A program made the translations under genes and the position numbers. The notes beneath the pieces were generated by a model, which worked only from the letters and a program-made list of their open reading frames with translations, did no database searches and was not told the DNA's origin. 64,000 bases of DNA from Streptomyces sp. NBC_00414 (GTDB lineage Bacteria > Actinomycetota > Actinomycetes > Streptomycetales > Streptomycetaceae): positions 5,146,001-5,210,000 of the forward strand of contig NZ_CP107935.1 in the NCBI RefSeq assembly GCF_036038375.1. The letters are read 5' to 3'. Every line of letters starts with the position of its first letter. Position 1 is the first letter of the stretch. Shown one piece after another: positions 9,626 to 17,172 of the stretch.

Positions 9626-9643
9626 ACATACCGCGCGGTATGT
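9626..9643. promoter_or_regulatory. 18-base perfect palindrome, TetR-type operator candidate
   Basis: ACATACCGCGCGGTATGT is a perfect palindrome 60 bases upstream of the acyl-CoA synthetase start. A related imperfect copy (CCTACGCGGTAGT) lies near 9590-9602, closer to the gene. Paired sites of this TACCGnnCGGTA style are typical of TetR-family repressors of fatty-acid genes. No TetR gene is present in the window. Confidence 0.55.
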
Positions 9644-9672
9644 CACTACTCCTGGGCGATCGATCACATCAC

Positions 9673-9689
9673 GGCAAGCATTGCTTGCC
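9673..9689. promoter_or_regulatory. 7-bp inverted repeat between synthetase promoter and sigma gene
   Basis: GGCAAGC-ATT-GCTTGCC is a short symmetric element in the spacer between the synthetase start and the sigma factor stop. It could be a second operator or a weak terminator for the sigma factor gene. The sequence does not decide between them. Confidence 0.3.
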
Positions 9690-9745
9690 CAGTCCGGCGC
9701 TCTGTGGTGCGCTTTGTGCCGCGTTCTGCGCCTCCGCCGTGCCGG

Positions 9746-10291
9746 TCAGCGCACGGGGCCCAGCTCAGGGTCCTCACGGAGCTTGCCCAGCGCACGCGAC
9801 ACGGCCGACTTGACCGTACCGATCGACACGCCCAGCACCTCCGCCGTCTGCGCCTCGCTCAGGTCCTCGTAGTACCGCAGGACGACCATCGCGCGCTGCC
9901 GTGCGGGCAGCTTCATGATCGCGCGCCACATCGCGTCGTGCAGCGCCTGCTGCTCCGCCGGGTCCCCGGCCGGCGGAGCCTGCGGCTCCGGCAGTTCCTC
10001 GCACGCGAACTCGTCGACCTTCCGCTTCCGCCACTGCGACGTCCGCGTGTTCAGCAGCGCCCGCCGCACATAGCCGTCGAGCGCCCGGTGGTCCTCGATC
10101 CGCTCCCACGCGACATACGTCTTGGTGAGGGCGGTCTGCAGCAGGTCCTCCGCATCGCACGGGTTCGCGGTCAGCGAGCGCGCGGTACGCAGCAACACGG
10201 GTTGGCGGGCCCTCACGTACGAGGAGAACGACGGGTACGCATGGGTCCGCGTCGCTGCGTTCGAAGCGCTGGTGCAGACGGGTGTGGTCAT
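9746..10291 (-). CDS. SigE-family ECF RNA polymerase sigma factor
   Basis: A 181-residue two-domain sigma factor. The region 2 helix (DAEDLLQTALTKTYVAWERI, about residues 46-65) should contact the -10 element. Region 4 (about 115-175) holds the helix-turn-helix LSEAQTAEVLGVSIGTVKSAVSRAL. The length and the LPARQRAMVVLRYYEDLSE segment match the actinobacterial SigE-family ECF group. No anti-sigma gene is adjacent: the upstream gene on this strand encodes a secreted DUF1906 protein, 247 bases away. The ribosome site before the ATG is weak. The regulon is unknown. Confidence 0.88.
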   Translation of the reverse strand: MTTPVCTSASNAATRTHAYPSFSSYVRARQPVLLRTARSLTANPCDAEDLLQTALTKTYVAWERIEDHRALDGYVRRALLNTRTSQWRKRKVDEFACEELPEPQAPPAGDPAEQQALHDAMWRAIMKLPARQRAMVVLRYYEDLSEAQTAEVLGVSIGTVKSAVSRALGKLREDPELGPVR

Positions 10292-10412
10292 GGCTCCACG
10301 CTAGGATCGCCCCCTACTCCAGCGGATCGGCCGCAGGTCCCGAAGCCGTGTCCGCCTCAGGTTGTAGGAGGGGGGCAGGCCCCACCTCCTGAAGGTGGAC
10401 GCGAGGCTCAGG

Positions 10413-10435
10413 ACCCCTGAGGGTTCACCCCTGAG
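10413..10435. repeat. 14-base spaced direct repeat upstream of the sigma gene
   Basis: ACCCCTGAG occurs at 10413-10421 and 10427-10435. The repeats lie about 120-145 bases upstream of the sigma factor ATG. They could be a tandem regulator site, but no promoter consensus around them is convincing. Confidence 0.3.
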
Positions 10436-10538
10436 AGACGCCTCCCCGCGCACTCCTCCCGCAGTAGCCCGGCCCCCGGCATGATGCCGGAGGAGTACGC
10501 CCCCACACGAGAGCCGCTCCGACCGGCACCCCGGCTGC

Positions 10539-11423
10539 TCATTCGATGCGAGCGACCGGCGCGTGCATCACATTGCGGTCGATCAGCAGCGTACGGCCGC
10601 CGTGCCGTTCCCGTACGTTCCCCGCGTACTGGTGGATGCGTCGCGCGGGCGTCCACGCGGTCTTCCGCAGCGCGGGCTCGCGGTTCAGCCCGTTCTTCAC
10701 GCCCCAGCGCGCGAACCACACCACCGACGGCAGATCCCGCACTCCGGCCCGCCGCGACAGCTCCATGTGGCGGACGCCCGACGCGGCGCTGCTGTAGAAC
10801 CCCGGCAGGTACCCCCGGCGCGACACCTCGCGGTTCCACCCCCGCACGAACAGGAGCGTGGTGCGCGCGCACCTCTTGTTCCGGTACTCGTAGGCCTCCA
10901 TGTCCAGGAAGAGCGGGCTCCCCTGCCCGATACCGAGCGCCGACGCCCTTTTCACCGCGTCGCGGGCCTCCGCCGTCCCCTGCTTCCAGGGGTGCCGCCC
11001 GATCCGTACGTTCTTCTTGTGCCGCGCGAACACACAGGTCGACTGCGAGCCCACGTACAGGGGCAGCACCCGCCAGCCCTGGTCCTCCACCGTCCGCATC
11101 CAGCGGTGGCTCAGATGGGGCTGTGACCGGCAGGCCCGTCCGCGCCCGCCGAAGTAGACACCCACGGCCCGGTACTGGGACGCCCGCCAGCGCCGCATGG
11201 TGTCCGCGGACGGCGCCCGGCAGGTGTCGAACGCACGGCCCTTGAACGTGAGAGCCGCGGGTCTCGCGCCGGACTCCCGGACGGGGGAACCCTCCGGAGC
11301 GGCGGCACCCGCGGCACCCGGCGACCAGGACCCCGCCTCCGCCGGTGGTGCCGCCGTGAGCCCCAGCAGGAGCAGCACGAACCCGAATCCGACGATCATC
11401 TTGTGACATCGCAGCCAACGCAT
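10539..11423 (-). CDS. secreted DUF1906 glycoside-hydrolase-like protein
   Basis: A 294-residue exported protein. From the ATG at 11423 it begins with a basic stretch, a Leu-rich hydrophobic core (about residues 9-22) and a PPAEA-GS cleavage region. The body matches the DUF1906 (Rv2525c-like) TIM-barrel family: KGRAFDTCRAPSADTMRRW, YFGGRGRAC, LPLYVGSQS, LFLDMEAYEY, PGFYSS. The Asp/Glu pair in LDMEAY is where the fold places its acidic cleft. Family members are thought to act on cell-envelope glycans, but the activity is not settled. I prefer the 11423 start because it leads directly into the signal peptide; a longer in-frame start exists at 11498. Confidence 0.85.
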   Translation of the reverse strand: MRWLRCHKMIVGFGFVLLLLGLTAAPPAEAGSWSPGAAGAAAPEGSPVRESGARPAALTFKGRAFDTCRAPSADTMRRWRASQYRAVGVYFGGRGRACRSQPHLSHRWMRTVEDQGWRVLPLYVGSQSTCVFARHKKNVRIGRHPWKQGTAEARDAVKRASALGIGQGSPLFLDMEAYEYRNKRCARTTLLFVRGWNREVSRRGYLPGFYSSAASGVRHMELSRRAGVRDLPSVVWFARWGVKNGLNREPALRKTAWTPARRIHQYAGNVRERHGGRTLLIDRNVMHAPVARIE

Positions 11424-11558
11424 GGGCCGAGTCAACGGCCCAGCCCGCGATGTCGGGCCCGGACACGCACCACGTTCATCCGTCCGCCCCGCAATCAACC
11501 CGATCGCCCGAACCGGCGAGCAGTACCGGGGGTCGACAGCGACGGTCCGAACCGAGGC

Positions 11559-12731
11559 TCAGCCCCGGTCGTCCGACCCCAGGATCAGACCCGAGGTCGG
11601 GACGCCCGTCCCGGCGGTCACCAGGACCCGCCGGGCTCCTGGTATCTGGTTCACGGCCGAACCGCGCAGTTGCCGGACCCCTTCCGCGACTCCGTTCATC
11701 CCGTGCAGATACGCCTCCCCGAGCTGCCCTCCGTGCGTGTTCAACGGCAGCCGCTCCTCCGCCACGAAGTCCGCCGCCTCACCCGGCTTGCAGAACCCGA
11801 ACTCCTCCAGCTGCGTCAGCACGAACGGCGTGAAGTGGTCGTACAGGATCCCGACGTCGATCCCGGCCGGCGTCAGCCCCGACGTACGCCACAGCTGCCG
11901 CGCCACCACGCTCATCTCCGGCAGCCCCGTCAGATCGTCCCGGTAGAAGCTCGTCATCTGCTCCTGGGCCCGCCCCGCGCCCTGGGCGGCCGCGACGATC
12001 ACGGCCGGCGGCTGCGGCAGGTCGCGCGCCCGCTCCACCGAGGTGACGACCAGGGCCTGACCGCCGTCGGTCTCCTGACAGCAGTCGAGCAGCCGCAACG
12101 GCTCCACGATCCAGCGGGATGCCGCGTGATCCGCCAGCGAGATCGGTCTTCCGTGGAAGTACGCCGCCGGGTTGGTCGCCGCGTACTTCCGGTCGACGAC
12201 CGCGACCTGCCCGAACGCCTCGGACGTCAGCCCGTACGTGTGCAGATAGCGCTGAGCCGCCATCGCCACCCAGGACGCGGGCGTGAGCAGTCCGAAGGGC
12301 AGCGCCCAGCCGAGCGCGGCGCCCTCGGCGGACGGCTCCCGGCGCTGGACCCCGGAGCCGAATCTGCGCCCCGAGCGCTCGTTGAACGCCCGGTAGCAGA
12401 CGACCACGTCGGCGACGCCCGAGGCCACCGCCAGGGCGGCCTGCTGGACGGTCGCGCAGGCCGCCCCGCCGCCGTAGTGGATCCGGGAGAAGAACGACAG
12501 CTCGCCCATGCCGGCCGCCTGGGCGACGGTGATCTCGGGGCTCGTGTCCATCGTGAACGTCACCAGGCCGTCCACATCGCCCGGCGTCAGCCCCGCGTCG
12601 TCCAGCGCGGCCCGCACCGCCTCCACCGCGAGCCGCAGCTCGCTGCGCCCCGAGTCCTTGGAGAACTCGGTGGCCCCGATCCCGACGACGGCAGCCCGGC
12701 CGCCGAGGCTGTCCCTCGTCCGTACGCTCAC
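11559..12731 (-). CDS. ltp2: Ltp2-like steroid side-chain aldolase (SCP2-thiolase family)
   Basis: A 390-residue lipid-transfer-protein-type thiolase-fold enzyme. Matches include AAVVGIGATEFSKDSGRSE at the N-terminus, GGGAACATVQQAALAVASG in the middle and NTHGGQLGEAYLHGMNG near the C-terminus. In mycobacteria Ltp2 pairs with the DUF35 domain of ChsH2 and performs a retro-aldol cleavage that releases propionyl-CoA from the 17-hydroxy steroid side chain. The GTG start overlaps the chsH1 stop as GTGA, making this the last of five coupled genes. The family call is firm. The steroid substrate is inferred from the complete neighbouring set; another branched acyl-CoA is possible. Confidence 0.85.
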   Translation of the reverse strand: MSVRTRDSLGGRAAVVGIGATEFSKDSGRSELRLAVEAVRAALDDAGLTPGDVDGLVTFTMDTSPEITVAQAAGMGELSFFSRIHYGGGAACATVQQAALAVASGVADVVVCYRAFNERSGRRFGSGVQRREPSAEGAALGWALPFGLLTPASWVAMAAQRYLHTYGLTSEAFGQVAVVDRKYAATNPAAYFHGRPISLADHAASRWIVEPLRLLDCCQETDGGQALVVTSVERARDLPQPPAVIVAAAQGAGRAQEQMTSFYRDDLTGLPEMSVVARQLWRTSGLTPAGIDVGILYDHFTPFVLTQLEEFGFCKPGEAADFVAEERLPLNTHGGQLGEAYLHGMNGVAEGVRQLRGSAVNQIPGARRVLVTAGTGVPTSGLILGSDDRG

Positions 12732-13147
12732 GACCGGCCCCCCTGGTTCCGCATCGTGACCGTGACCGTCCCCGTGACGTGTTTGCCGAGACTGTTGGCG
12801 CCGACGATCCGCACCGTCGCCGTGTCGTCCCGGACGTCCTCCACCACCCCGGTCAGCACCATGGTGTCGCCCGGGTGGTTGGGGGCGCCCAGCCTGATCG
12901 CCACTCCGCGCAGCACGGCCCCGGGCCCGAAGTGGTCCGTGATGTAGCGCCCGACCAGCCCGTTGGTCGTCAGGATGTTCATGAAGATGTCCGGCGAACC
13001 CTTCTGCCGTGCCGCTTCCGTGTCGTGGTGCACGTCCTGGTAGTCGCGCGACGCGATCGCCCCGGCGACGACGAGCGTGCGGGTGATCCCGATCTCCAGC
13101 GGTGGCAGCGCGTCACCGGCCCGCACCGGTCCGGCATCGGTGGTCAT
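12728..13147 (-). CDS. chsH1: ChsH1-like MaoC hydratase subunit
   Basis: A 139-residue single hot-dog domain. SRDYQDVHHD (about residues 35-44) carries the Asp and His expected for an R-type enoyl-CoA hydratase. FMNILTTNGLVGRYITD and the C-terminal GTVTVTM strand complete the MaoC fold. In mycobacteria ChsH1 supplies the catalytic half of a heteromer with the MaoC-like half of ChsH2 and hydrates the steroid C22 enoyl-CoA. The ATG at 13147 overlaps the chsE1 stop as ATGA, and its own stop overlaps the ltp2 GTG start. A longer upstream reading exists but lies inside chsE1. Confidence 0.85.
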   Translation of the reverse strand: MTTDAGPVRAGDALPPLEIGITRTLVVAGAIASRDYQDVHHDTEAARQKGSPDIFMNILTTNGLVGRYITDHFGPGAVLRGVAIRLGAPNHPGDTMVLTGVVEDVRDDTATVRIVGANSLGKHVTGTVTVTMRNQGGRS

Positions 13148-14172
13148 GCCTCCCCCTCCCCGTGCACGATCGACTCCCCCAGTTCCTGGAGCAGTTCGCT
13201 CCCGCATCCCAGATACGCGTCCAGCTGCCGTCCCCACAGGAAGTGCCGGTGCACGGGATGCTCAAGGTCGGCTCCCGTACCGCCGTGCAGGTGCTGCCCG
13301 GCGTGGACGACACGGTGCCCCGCCTCCGACGCCCACCAGGCGGCGGTCAGCGCGTGCGTGGCGTAGTCCAAGCCCTCGTCCCGCCGCCAGGCCGCCTCGT
13401 ACGCCGTGACCCGTATCGCCTCGGTGTCCATGTGGGCGTCGGCCGCGCGGAGTTGCACCCCCTGCTTGGCCGCGAGCGGCCGGCCGAACTGCTCGCGGGT
13501 GTTGGTGTGGGCCACGGCCCGGGCGACCGAGCCCGCGCACACTCCGGCCTGCAGCCCCGCGAAGGCCGTACGCGCGGTGGCCAGCACGTCGTCGTACGCG
13601 TCGGCGCCACCGAGCCGTTCGGCCGGTGCGGCGTCCAGGATCAGGCGTCCGGCCGACCACGGAGCCGTCAGCTCCACGGGCTCGCACCGGGCGTCGGCGG
13701 TCCGTACGAGCCACAGTCGGTGCTCGTCGTCCGCGACCAGCACGTGTGTGGCGTCACGGAGCCACGGCACCACGGGGACCACCCCGCTCAACTCGCCGGT
13801 CGGGCCCGCCCGTACCGCGGTCGCGGGCAGGACGCCGGCCACCACGACCGACCCGTCCGCGATCCCGGGCAGCAGCCGCTCCCGCTGCCGCGCCGAACCG
13901 TGCGCCGACACCGCCAGCAGCCCGTGGACACAGCTCGCCGCGAACGGCACCTGGGCCGTCGTCCGCCCCTGCTCCTCCAGCAGGAGCACCAGCCCGAGGA
14001 GCCCGATGTCCTCGACGGCGGCCGGCAGCCCCGCCTCGCACAGCGCCTTCCACAACTCCCCGTCACCGCCCGTCCCGAGGGCGGTCAGCCGCTCGTGCGT
14101 GGACAGGTCGCCGAAGATCCGCGCGGCCAGCTCACGGGCCGCCGTCTGCTCCTCCGTCGGCGTGAAGTCCAT
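13144..14172 (-). CDS. chsE1: ChsE1-like acyl-CoA dehydrogenase subunit
   Basis: A 342-residue acyl-CoA dehydrogenase fold, the length of mycobacterial FadE28 (ChsE1). It starts MDFTPTEEQTAARELA. The C-terminal helical domain has REQFGRPLAAKQGVQLRAADAH (flavin/subunit contact region) and HLHGGTGADLEHPVHRHF. The middle beta domain is divergent, as in partner subunits of heteromeric dehydrogenases. It would pair with ChsE2 (15335-16636) to oxidise 3-oxo-4-pregnene-20-carboxyl-CoA or a related ester. The ATG at 14172 shares one base with the chsH2 stop (TGATG). Confidence 0.85.
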   Translation of the reverse strand: MDFTPTEEQTAARELAARIFGDLSTHERLTALGTGGDGELWKALCEAGLPAAVEDIGLLGLVLLLEEQGRTTAQVPFAASCVHGLLAVSAHGSARQRERLLPGIADGSVVVAGVLPATAVRAGPTGELSGVVPVVPWLRDATHVLVADDEHRLWLVRTADARCEPVELTAPWSAGRLILDAAPAERLGGADAYDDVLATARTAFAGLQAGVCAGSVARAVAHTNTREQFGRPLAAKQGVQLRAADAHMDTEAIRVTAYEAAWRRDEGLDYATHALTAAWWASEAGHRVVHAGQHLHGGTGADLEHPVHRHFLWGRQLDAYLGCGSELLQELGESIVHGEGEA

Positions 14173-15338
14173 CAGCCCCCGCTCCCCTCGACGGCCCGGA
14201 AGACCGGCAGCTCCAGCTCCTCGTCCACCCACTCGAACTCCAGCCGCACCGGCATCCCGATCCGCACCCGGTCGTGCGGCACCCCCACCACATTGCTGAT
14301 CATCCGTACGCCCTCGGCGAGTTCGACCAGTCCCACGGCGTACGGCGGATCGAAGGCCGGGAAGGGCGGATGATGCATCACCACGTACGAGTAGACGGTC
14401 CCCTCGCCGGCCGCCTCGACCGTGTCCCACTCCTGGCCGCCGCAGGAGTTGCACCCCGGCAGCCAGGGGAAACGCAGGGTCCCGCACTTCTCACAACGCT
14501 GGATGAGCAGCCGGTGCCGGGACACGCCCTCCCAGAAGCCCGCGTTGTCCCGATTGACGACGGGGCGTGGCCGCCTGGGACGGAAGTCCGCCGCGGCCTC
14601 CCCGGCGGGCGCCACGGCCTCTCCGGTGGGTGCCGCCACGGCCTTCCCGGTGGCCGCCGCCGCTCCGCCCGTCGTGGTGCCCGTCGCGCCGTCCCCCCGG
14701 CGGCGCCCCGCGGGTACGTACTTGAGGATCCGGAACCGGTGTGTCCCCGCCGGCTCGCCCTCCGCCTGCACATCCGTCCGCGTCGTAACGAAGTACCCCG
14801 TGCCCAACTTGGTCCTCTTGCGCTCGGAGACCGACTCGATCACCGAGTCGAAGGTGATCCGGTCCCCGGGCCGAAGCGGCCGCAGATACTCCTGCTCGCA
14901 GTCGGTGGCGACCACCGAGGTGTACCCGGCGTCGTCGAGCAGCCCGAGCATCTCGACGTACGCCTCCGAGCGCCCCCCGTGGCCGGACAGTCCCCCCATC
15001 GTCCAGGCCTGGAGCATGGTCGGCGGCGCGACGGCGTCCGCGCCCGCGTACGCCGGATTCGTGTCCCCCATCGCCTCGCACCAGTGCCGGATCATCGGCT
15101 CGTTGACCAGGTCCTTGCCCACGCCGCCGACGGCCACCAGCCCCTCGTACGCCTTCAACCGCGCGTGGATGTCCTCGTATCCCCCCTCGGTGCGTCCCCC
15201 CTCGGTGCGTCCCGCTTCGTTGTGTCCCGCTTCGTTGTGTCCCGCTTCGGTGTGTCCCGCCTCGGTACGGCGGCCCTCTTCGGCCGCGTCCACGGACGCC
15301 GTCGCCTCATCCCCGCCCGACGCGGCCCTCTCGCTCAC
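14172..15338 (-). CDS. chsH2: ChsH2-like MaoC-DUF35 fusion with repeat-bearing N-terminus
   Basis: A 388-residue two-domain protein. After a repetitive N-terminus (about residues 22-51, TEAGH/NEAGH/TEGGR units) comes a MaoC-like hydratase domain (about 52-195). An Ala/Gly/Thr linker follows (about 200-245), then a DUF35 domain with a zinc ribbon CEKC...CNSC and the OB-fold strands VYSYVVMHHPPFP and VRMISNVVG. In mycobacteria the MaoC half joins ChsH1 for hydration, and the DUF35 half binds Ltp2 for side-chain cleavage. GTG start at 15338 with GAGGGGG upstream; it overlaps the chsE2 stop as GTGA. The repeats look recent and lineage-specific. Confidence 0.87.
   Translation of the reverse strand: MSERAASGGDEATASVDAAEEGRRTEAGHTEAGHNEAGHNEAGRTEGGRTEGGYEDIHARLKAYEGLVAVGGVGKDLVNEPMIRHWCEAMGDTNPAYAGADAVAPPTMLQAWTMGGLSGHGGRSEAYVEMLGLLDDAGYTSVVATDCEQEYLRPLRPGDRITFDSVIESVSERKRTKLGTGYFVTTRTDVQAEGEPAGTHRFRILKYVPAGRRRGDGATGTTTGGAAAATGKAVAAPTGEAVAPAGEAAADFRPRRPRPVVNRDNAGFWEGVSRHRLLIQRCEKCGTLRFPWLPGCNSCGGQEWDTVEAAGEGTVYSYVVMHHPPFPAFDPPYAVGLVELAEGVRMISNVVGVPHDRVRIGMPVRLEFEWVDEELELPVFRAVEGSGG
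15184..15273. repeat. 15-bp tandem repeat, six units, inside chsH2
   Basis: Six in-frame 15-base units spaced exactly 15 bases apart (TCGGTGCGT-type cores at 15187, 15202, 15217, 15232, 15247 and 15262) encode pentapeptides of the form [T/N]-E-[A/G]-G-[H/R]. Unit identity is high in the centre, as expected for slippage expansion. Confidence 0.85.
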
Positions 15339-16636
15339 CGCCGCCCCCTCGTCATCCCGAGCCGCATGGTCGCCACGATCTCCCGCTGCACCTCGCTCAC
15401 CCCGCCCCCGAACGTGTTGATCTGCGCCGCCCTGTTCATCCGCTCCAGCTCGCCGCCCTCGAACACACCCGGCGAACCGGAACGGACCAGCGCGTCCGGT
15501 CCGACGATCTCCTGACACATTCGATAGACCGCGACCGCCGATTCGGTTCCCATGACCTTCACGCCGCTGGCATCGCCGGGTGCCAGTCGGCCGGACCCCA
15601 CGTCTCCCACCAGACGCCAGTTGAGCAGGCGCGTCGCCGCCAGCCGGGCATGCACCTCGGCCAGTCTCGAACGCACCCACGGCTCGTCGGCCCTGCGCCG
15701 GCCGGTCACCGGATCGGCCGCGCCGGCCGCGGCCAGCGCGGCCCGGTAGAAGTCCTCGGCCTGCATGCCGATGGCCGCGAGCGCGACCCGCTCGTGGTTC
15801 AGCTGGTTGGTGATGAGCCCCCAGCCGCCGTTCTCCTCGCCGACCAGACGGGAGGCCGGGACCCGGATTCCGTCGTAGTACGTGGCCGTCGTGGTGAGCC
15901 CGCCCACCGTTTCGATCGGCGTCCACGAGAACCCGGGAGCGTCCGTGGGGACCAGCAGGATCGAGATGCCCTGGTGCTTCGGCGCGTCGGGGTCCGTTCG
16001 GCAGGCGAGCCAGATCCAGTCGGCATGCTGGGCGTTGGAGGTGAACACCTTCTGCCCGTCGACGAGCCACTCACCGCCGGGCTCCTGCCCGCGCCCCGCA
16101 CGGCCGCCGACCCGCACGGCCCGCGTCCGCAGCGAGGCCAGGTCCGTCCCCGCCTCCGGCTCGCTGTACCCGATCGCGAACACGAGCTCCCCGCGCAGGA
16201 TCCGCGGCAGGAAGAAGTCCTTCTGTTCCTCGGTCCCGTACTTCATGAGCGTCGGACCGACCGTGTTGAGGGTGACCATGGAGACCGGAGCGCCCGCCCG
16301 GTAGGCCTCGTCGAAGAAGACGAACTGCTCGTCGGCGCCGCGCCCTTGGCCGCCGTAGGCCTCCGGCCAGCCGAGACCGAGCCACCCGTCGGCGCCGATC
16401 CGCCGCAGCAGCGCCCGCTGTCCCACGGAATCGGACCGCGAATCGGACCCGGAATCGGACCCGGACCCGGACCCGGAGCCGGACCCGGGCATCGGCCTGG
16501 GACGGGACCTGGAACCGGCAGAACCTGCTGAACCGGCTGAACCGGCAGGGGGAGGCCCGTCCGGCATCAGGTCCCGGAAGTACGCGCGGAGTTCGGCGCG
16601 CAGTCGTCGCTGGCGCTCGGTGGGGGCGAGATGCAC
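15335..16636 (-). CDS. chsE2: ChsE2-like acyl-CoA dehydrogenase subunit with Gly-Ser insertion
   Basis: A 433-residue acyl-CoA dehydrogenase, first gene of the five-gene unit. Conserved segments: IGYSEPEAGTDLASLRTRA (flavin/substrate loop), VDGQKVFTSNAQHADWIWLA, LNHERVALAAIG and RAAQINTFGGGVSEVQREIVA. Mycobacterial FadE29 (ChsE2) forms a heteromer with FadE28. Residues about 29-70 are an unusual Gly/Ser/Asp/Arg low-complexity insert (GSGSGSGSDSGSDS). That makes it roughly 40 residues longer than the usual subunit. GTG start at 16636 with GGGAGGG upstream. An operator-like palindrome lies 38 bases before the start. Confidence 0.85.
   Translation of the reverse strand: MHLAPTERQRRLRAELRAYFRDLMPDGPPPAGSAGSAGSAGSRSRPRPMPGSGSGSGSGSDSGSDSRSDSVGQRALLRRIGADGWLGLGWPEAYGGQGRGADEQFVFFDEAYRAGAPVSMVTLNTVGPTLMKYGTEEQKDFFLPRILRGELVFAIGYSEPEAGTDLASLRTRAVRVGGRAGRGQEPGGEWLVDGQKVFTSNAQHADWIWLACRTDPDAPKHQGISILLVPTDAPGFSWTPIETVGGLTTTATYYDGIRVPASRLVGEENGGWGLITNQLNHERVALAAIGMQAEDFYRAALAAAGAADPVTGRRRADEPWVRSRLAEVHARLAATRLLNWRLVGDVGSGRLAPGDASGVKVMGTESAVAVYRMCQEIVGPDALVRSGSPGVFEGGELERMNRAAQINTFGGGVSEVQREIVATMRLGMTRGRR
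16427..16551. repeat. Gly-Ser/Asp-Ser coding low-complexity stretch in chsE2
   Basis: Short 6-9 base units around GGACCC and AATCGGACC, plus later GAACCGGCA units, encode SAGSAGSAGS, GSGSGSGS and SDSGSDSRSDS. The stretch sits between the first helix and the main dehydrogenase core, where a flexible insert should be tolerated. Confidence 0.75.
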
Positions 16637-16673
16637 GACGACGGCCCTCCCGGACCTCGTACGAACAAGGGTT

Positions 16674-16690
16674 TCTGACTGTCCGTCAGA
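16674..16690. promoter_or_regulatory. operator-like palindrome of the steroid side-chain operon
   Basis: TCTGAC-TGTCC-GTCAGA is a 6-bp-arm inverted repeat with a five-base centre, upstream of the first gene of the operon. The CTGACGGnCAGTCAG layout fits a TetR-family operator. It does not resemble the KstR or KstR2 sites of mycobacteria. Confidence 0.55.
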
Positions 16691-16745
16691 TGTATTCCAC
16701 TGTCAAGGTTCAAGGTCGCTCGCGCGCTCCACGCCGCACGCGCAA

Positions 16746-16785
16746 ACGTCTGCGCGGCGATGCCGAAGCACCGCCGCGCAGACGT
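16746..16785. terminator. hairpin downstream of the small secreted protein gene
   Basis: ACGTCTGCGCGGCG (16746-16759) pairs exactly with 16772-16785 across a 12-base loop. It lies about 75 bases past the stop of the minus-strand secreted protein gene and before the chsE2 promoter, a sensible place for a terminator. Confidence 0.6.
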
Positions 16786-16860
16786 GTTACCACCCCACAA
16801 AACACCCCACCAAGGAGGCGTACGGCCGTCGGGGGTCTCCAGTCCCCGCCGGCCGCCGGC

Positions 16861-17172
16861 TCACCAGAGGTCGGTGAAGTTGACGGCGACGTTGTCGTTC
16901 GACTGGTCGATGGCCGTGAACGCGGAACCGTTCACCTGAGCCGTGTTGCTCTGGTTCGAGGCGCCCGAGCCGACGGCCTGCTGCTGTGTCGTGGACGAGG
17001 TTCCGAAGTTGTCACCCCCGACACCGCTGCCACCGACGGTCGCCACCGCGGCGTTCGATCCGTTGTCCGCGAAGGAGCCGTTGTCGGCCACTGCCACTCC
17101 CGAGAAGAGGGCTGCGGCGAGCGGCAGGGCCGCCACGGCGGCGAGAACGCGGGCGGTACGGATGCTTGCCAT
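16861..17172 (-). CDS. small Asn/Gln/Ser-rich secreted protein
   Basis: A 103-residue precursor with a Sec signal peptide (ASIRTARV, Ala/Leu core, GVAVA before DNG) and a mature part of about 75 residues rich in Asn, Gln, Ser, Gly and Thr. It has no Cys, and alternating patterns such as NQSNTAQVNGSAFTAIDQSNDNVAVNF. ATG at 17172 with GGAGGAACAG upstream. It is not a chaplin or rodlin by its visible motifs. The spacing of Asn, Gln and small hydrophobics recalls amyloid-forming curlin repeats, which is inference only. It would be a cell-surface or secreted protein. It stands alone with its own terminator. Confidence 0.75.
   Translation of the reverse strand: MASIRTARVLAAVAALPLAAALFSGVAVADNGSFADNGSNAAVATVGGSGVGGDNFGTSSTTQQQAVGSGASNQSNTAQVNGSAFTAIDQSNDNVAVNFTDLW

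Noticed and set aside
14172..16070. 632-residue version of the ChsH2 gene
   Set aside because: The first 244 residues are the wrong frame of chsE2. The GTG at 15338 with GAGGGGG and the GTGA overlap mark the real start.
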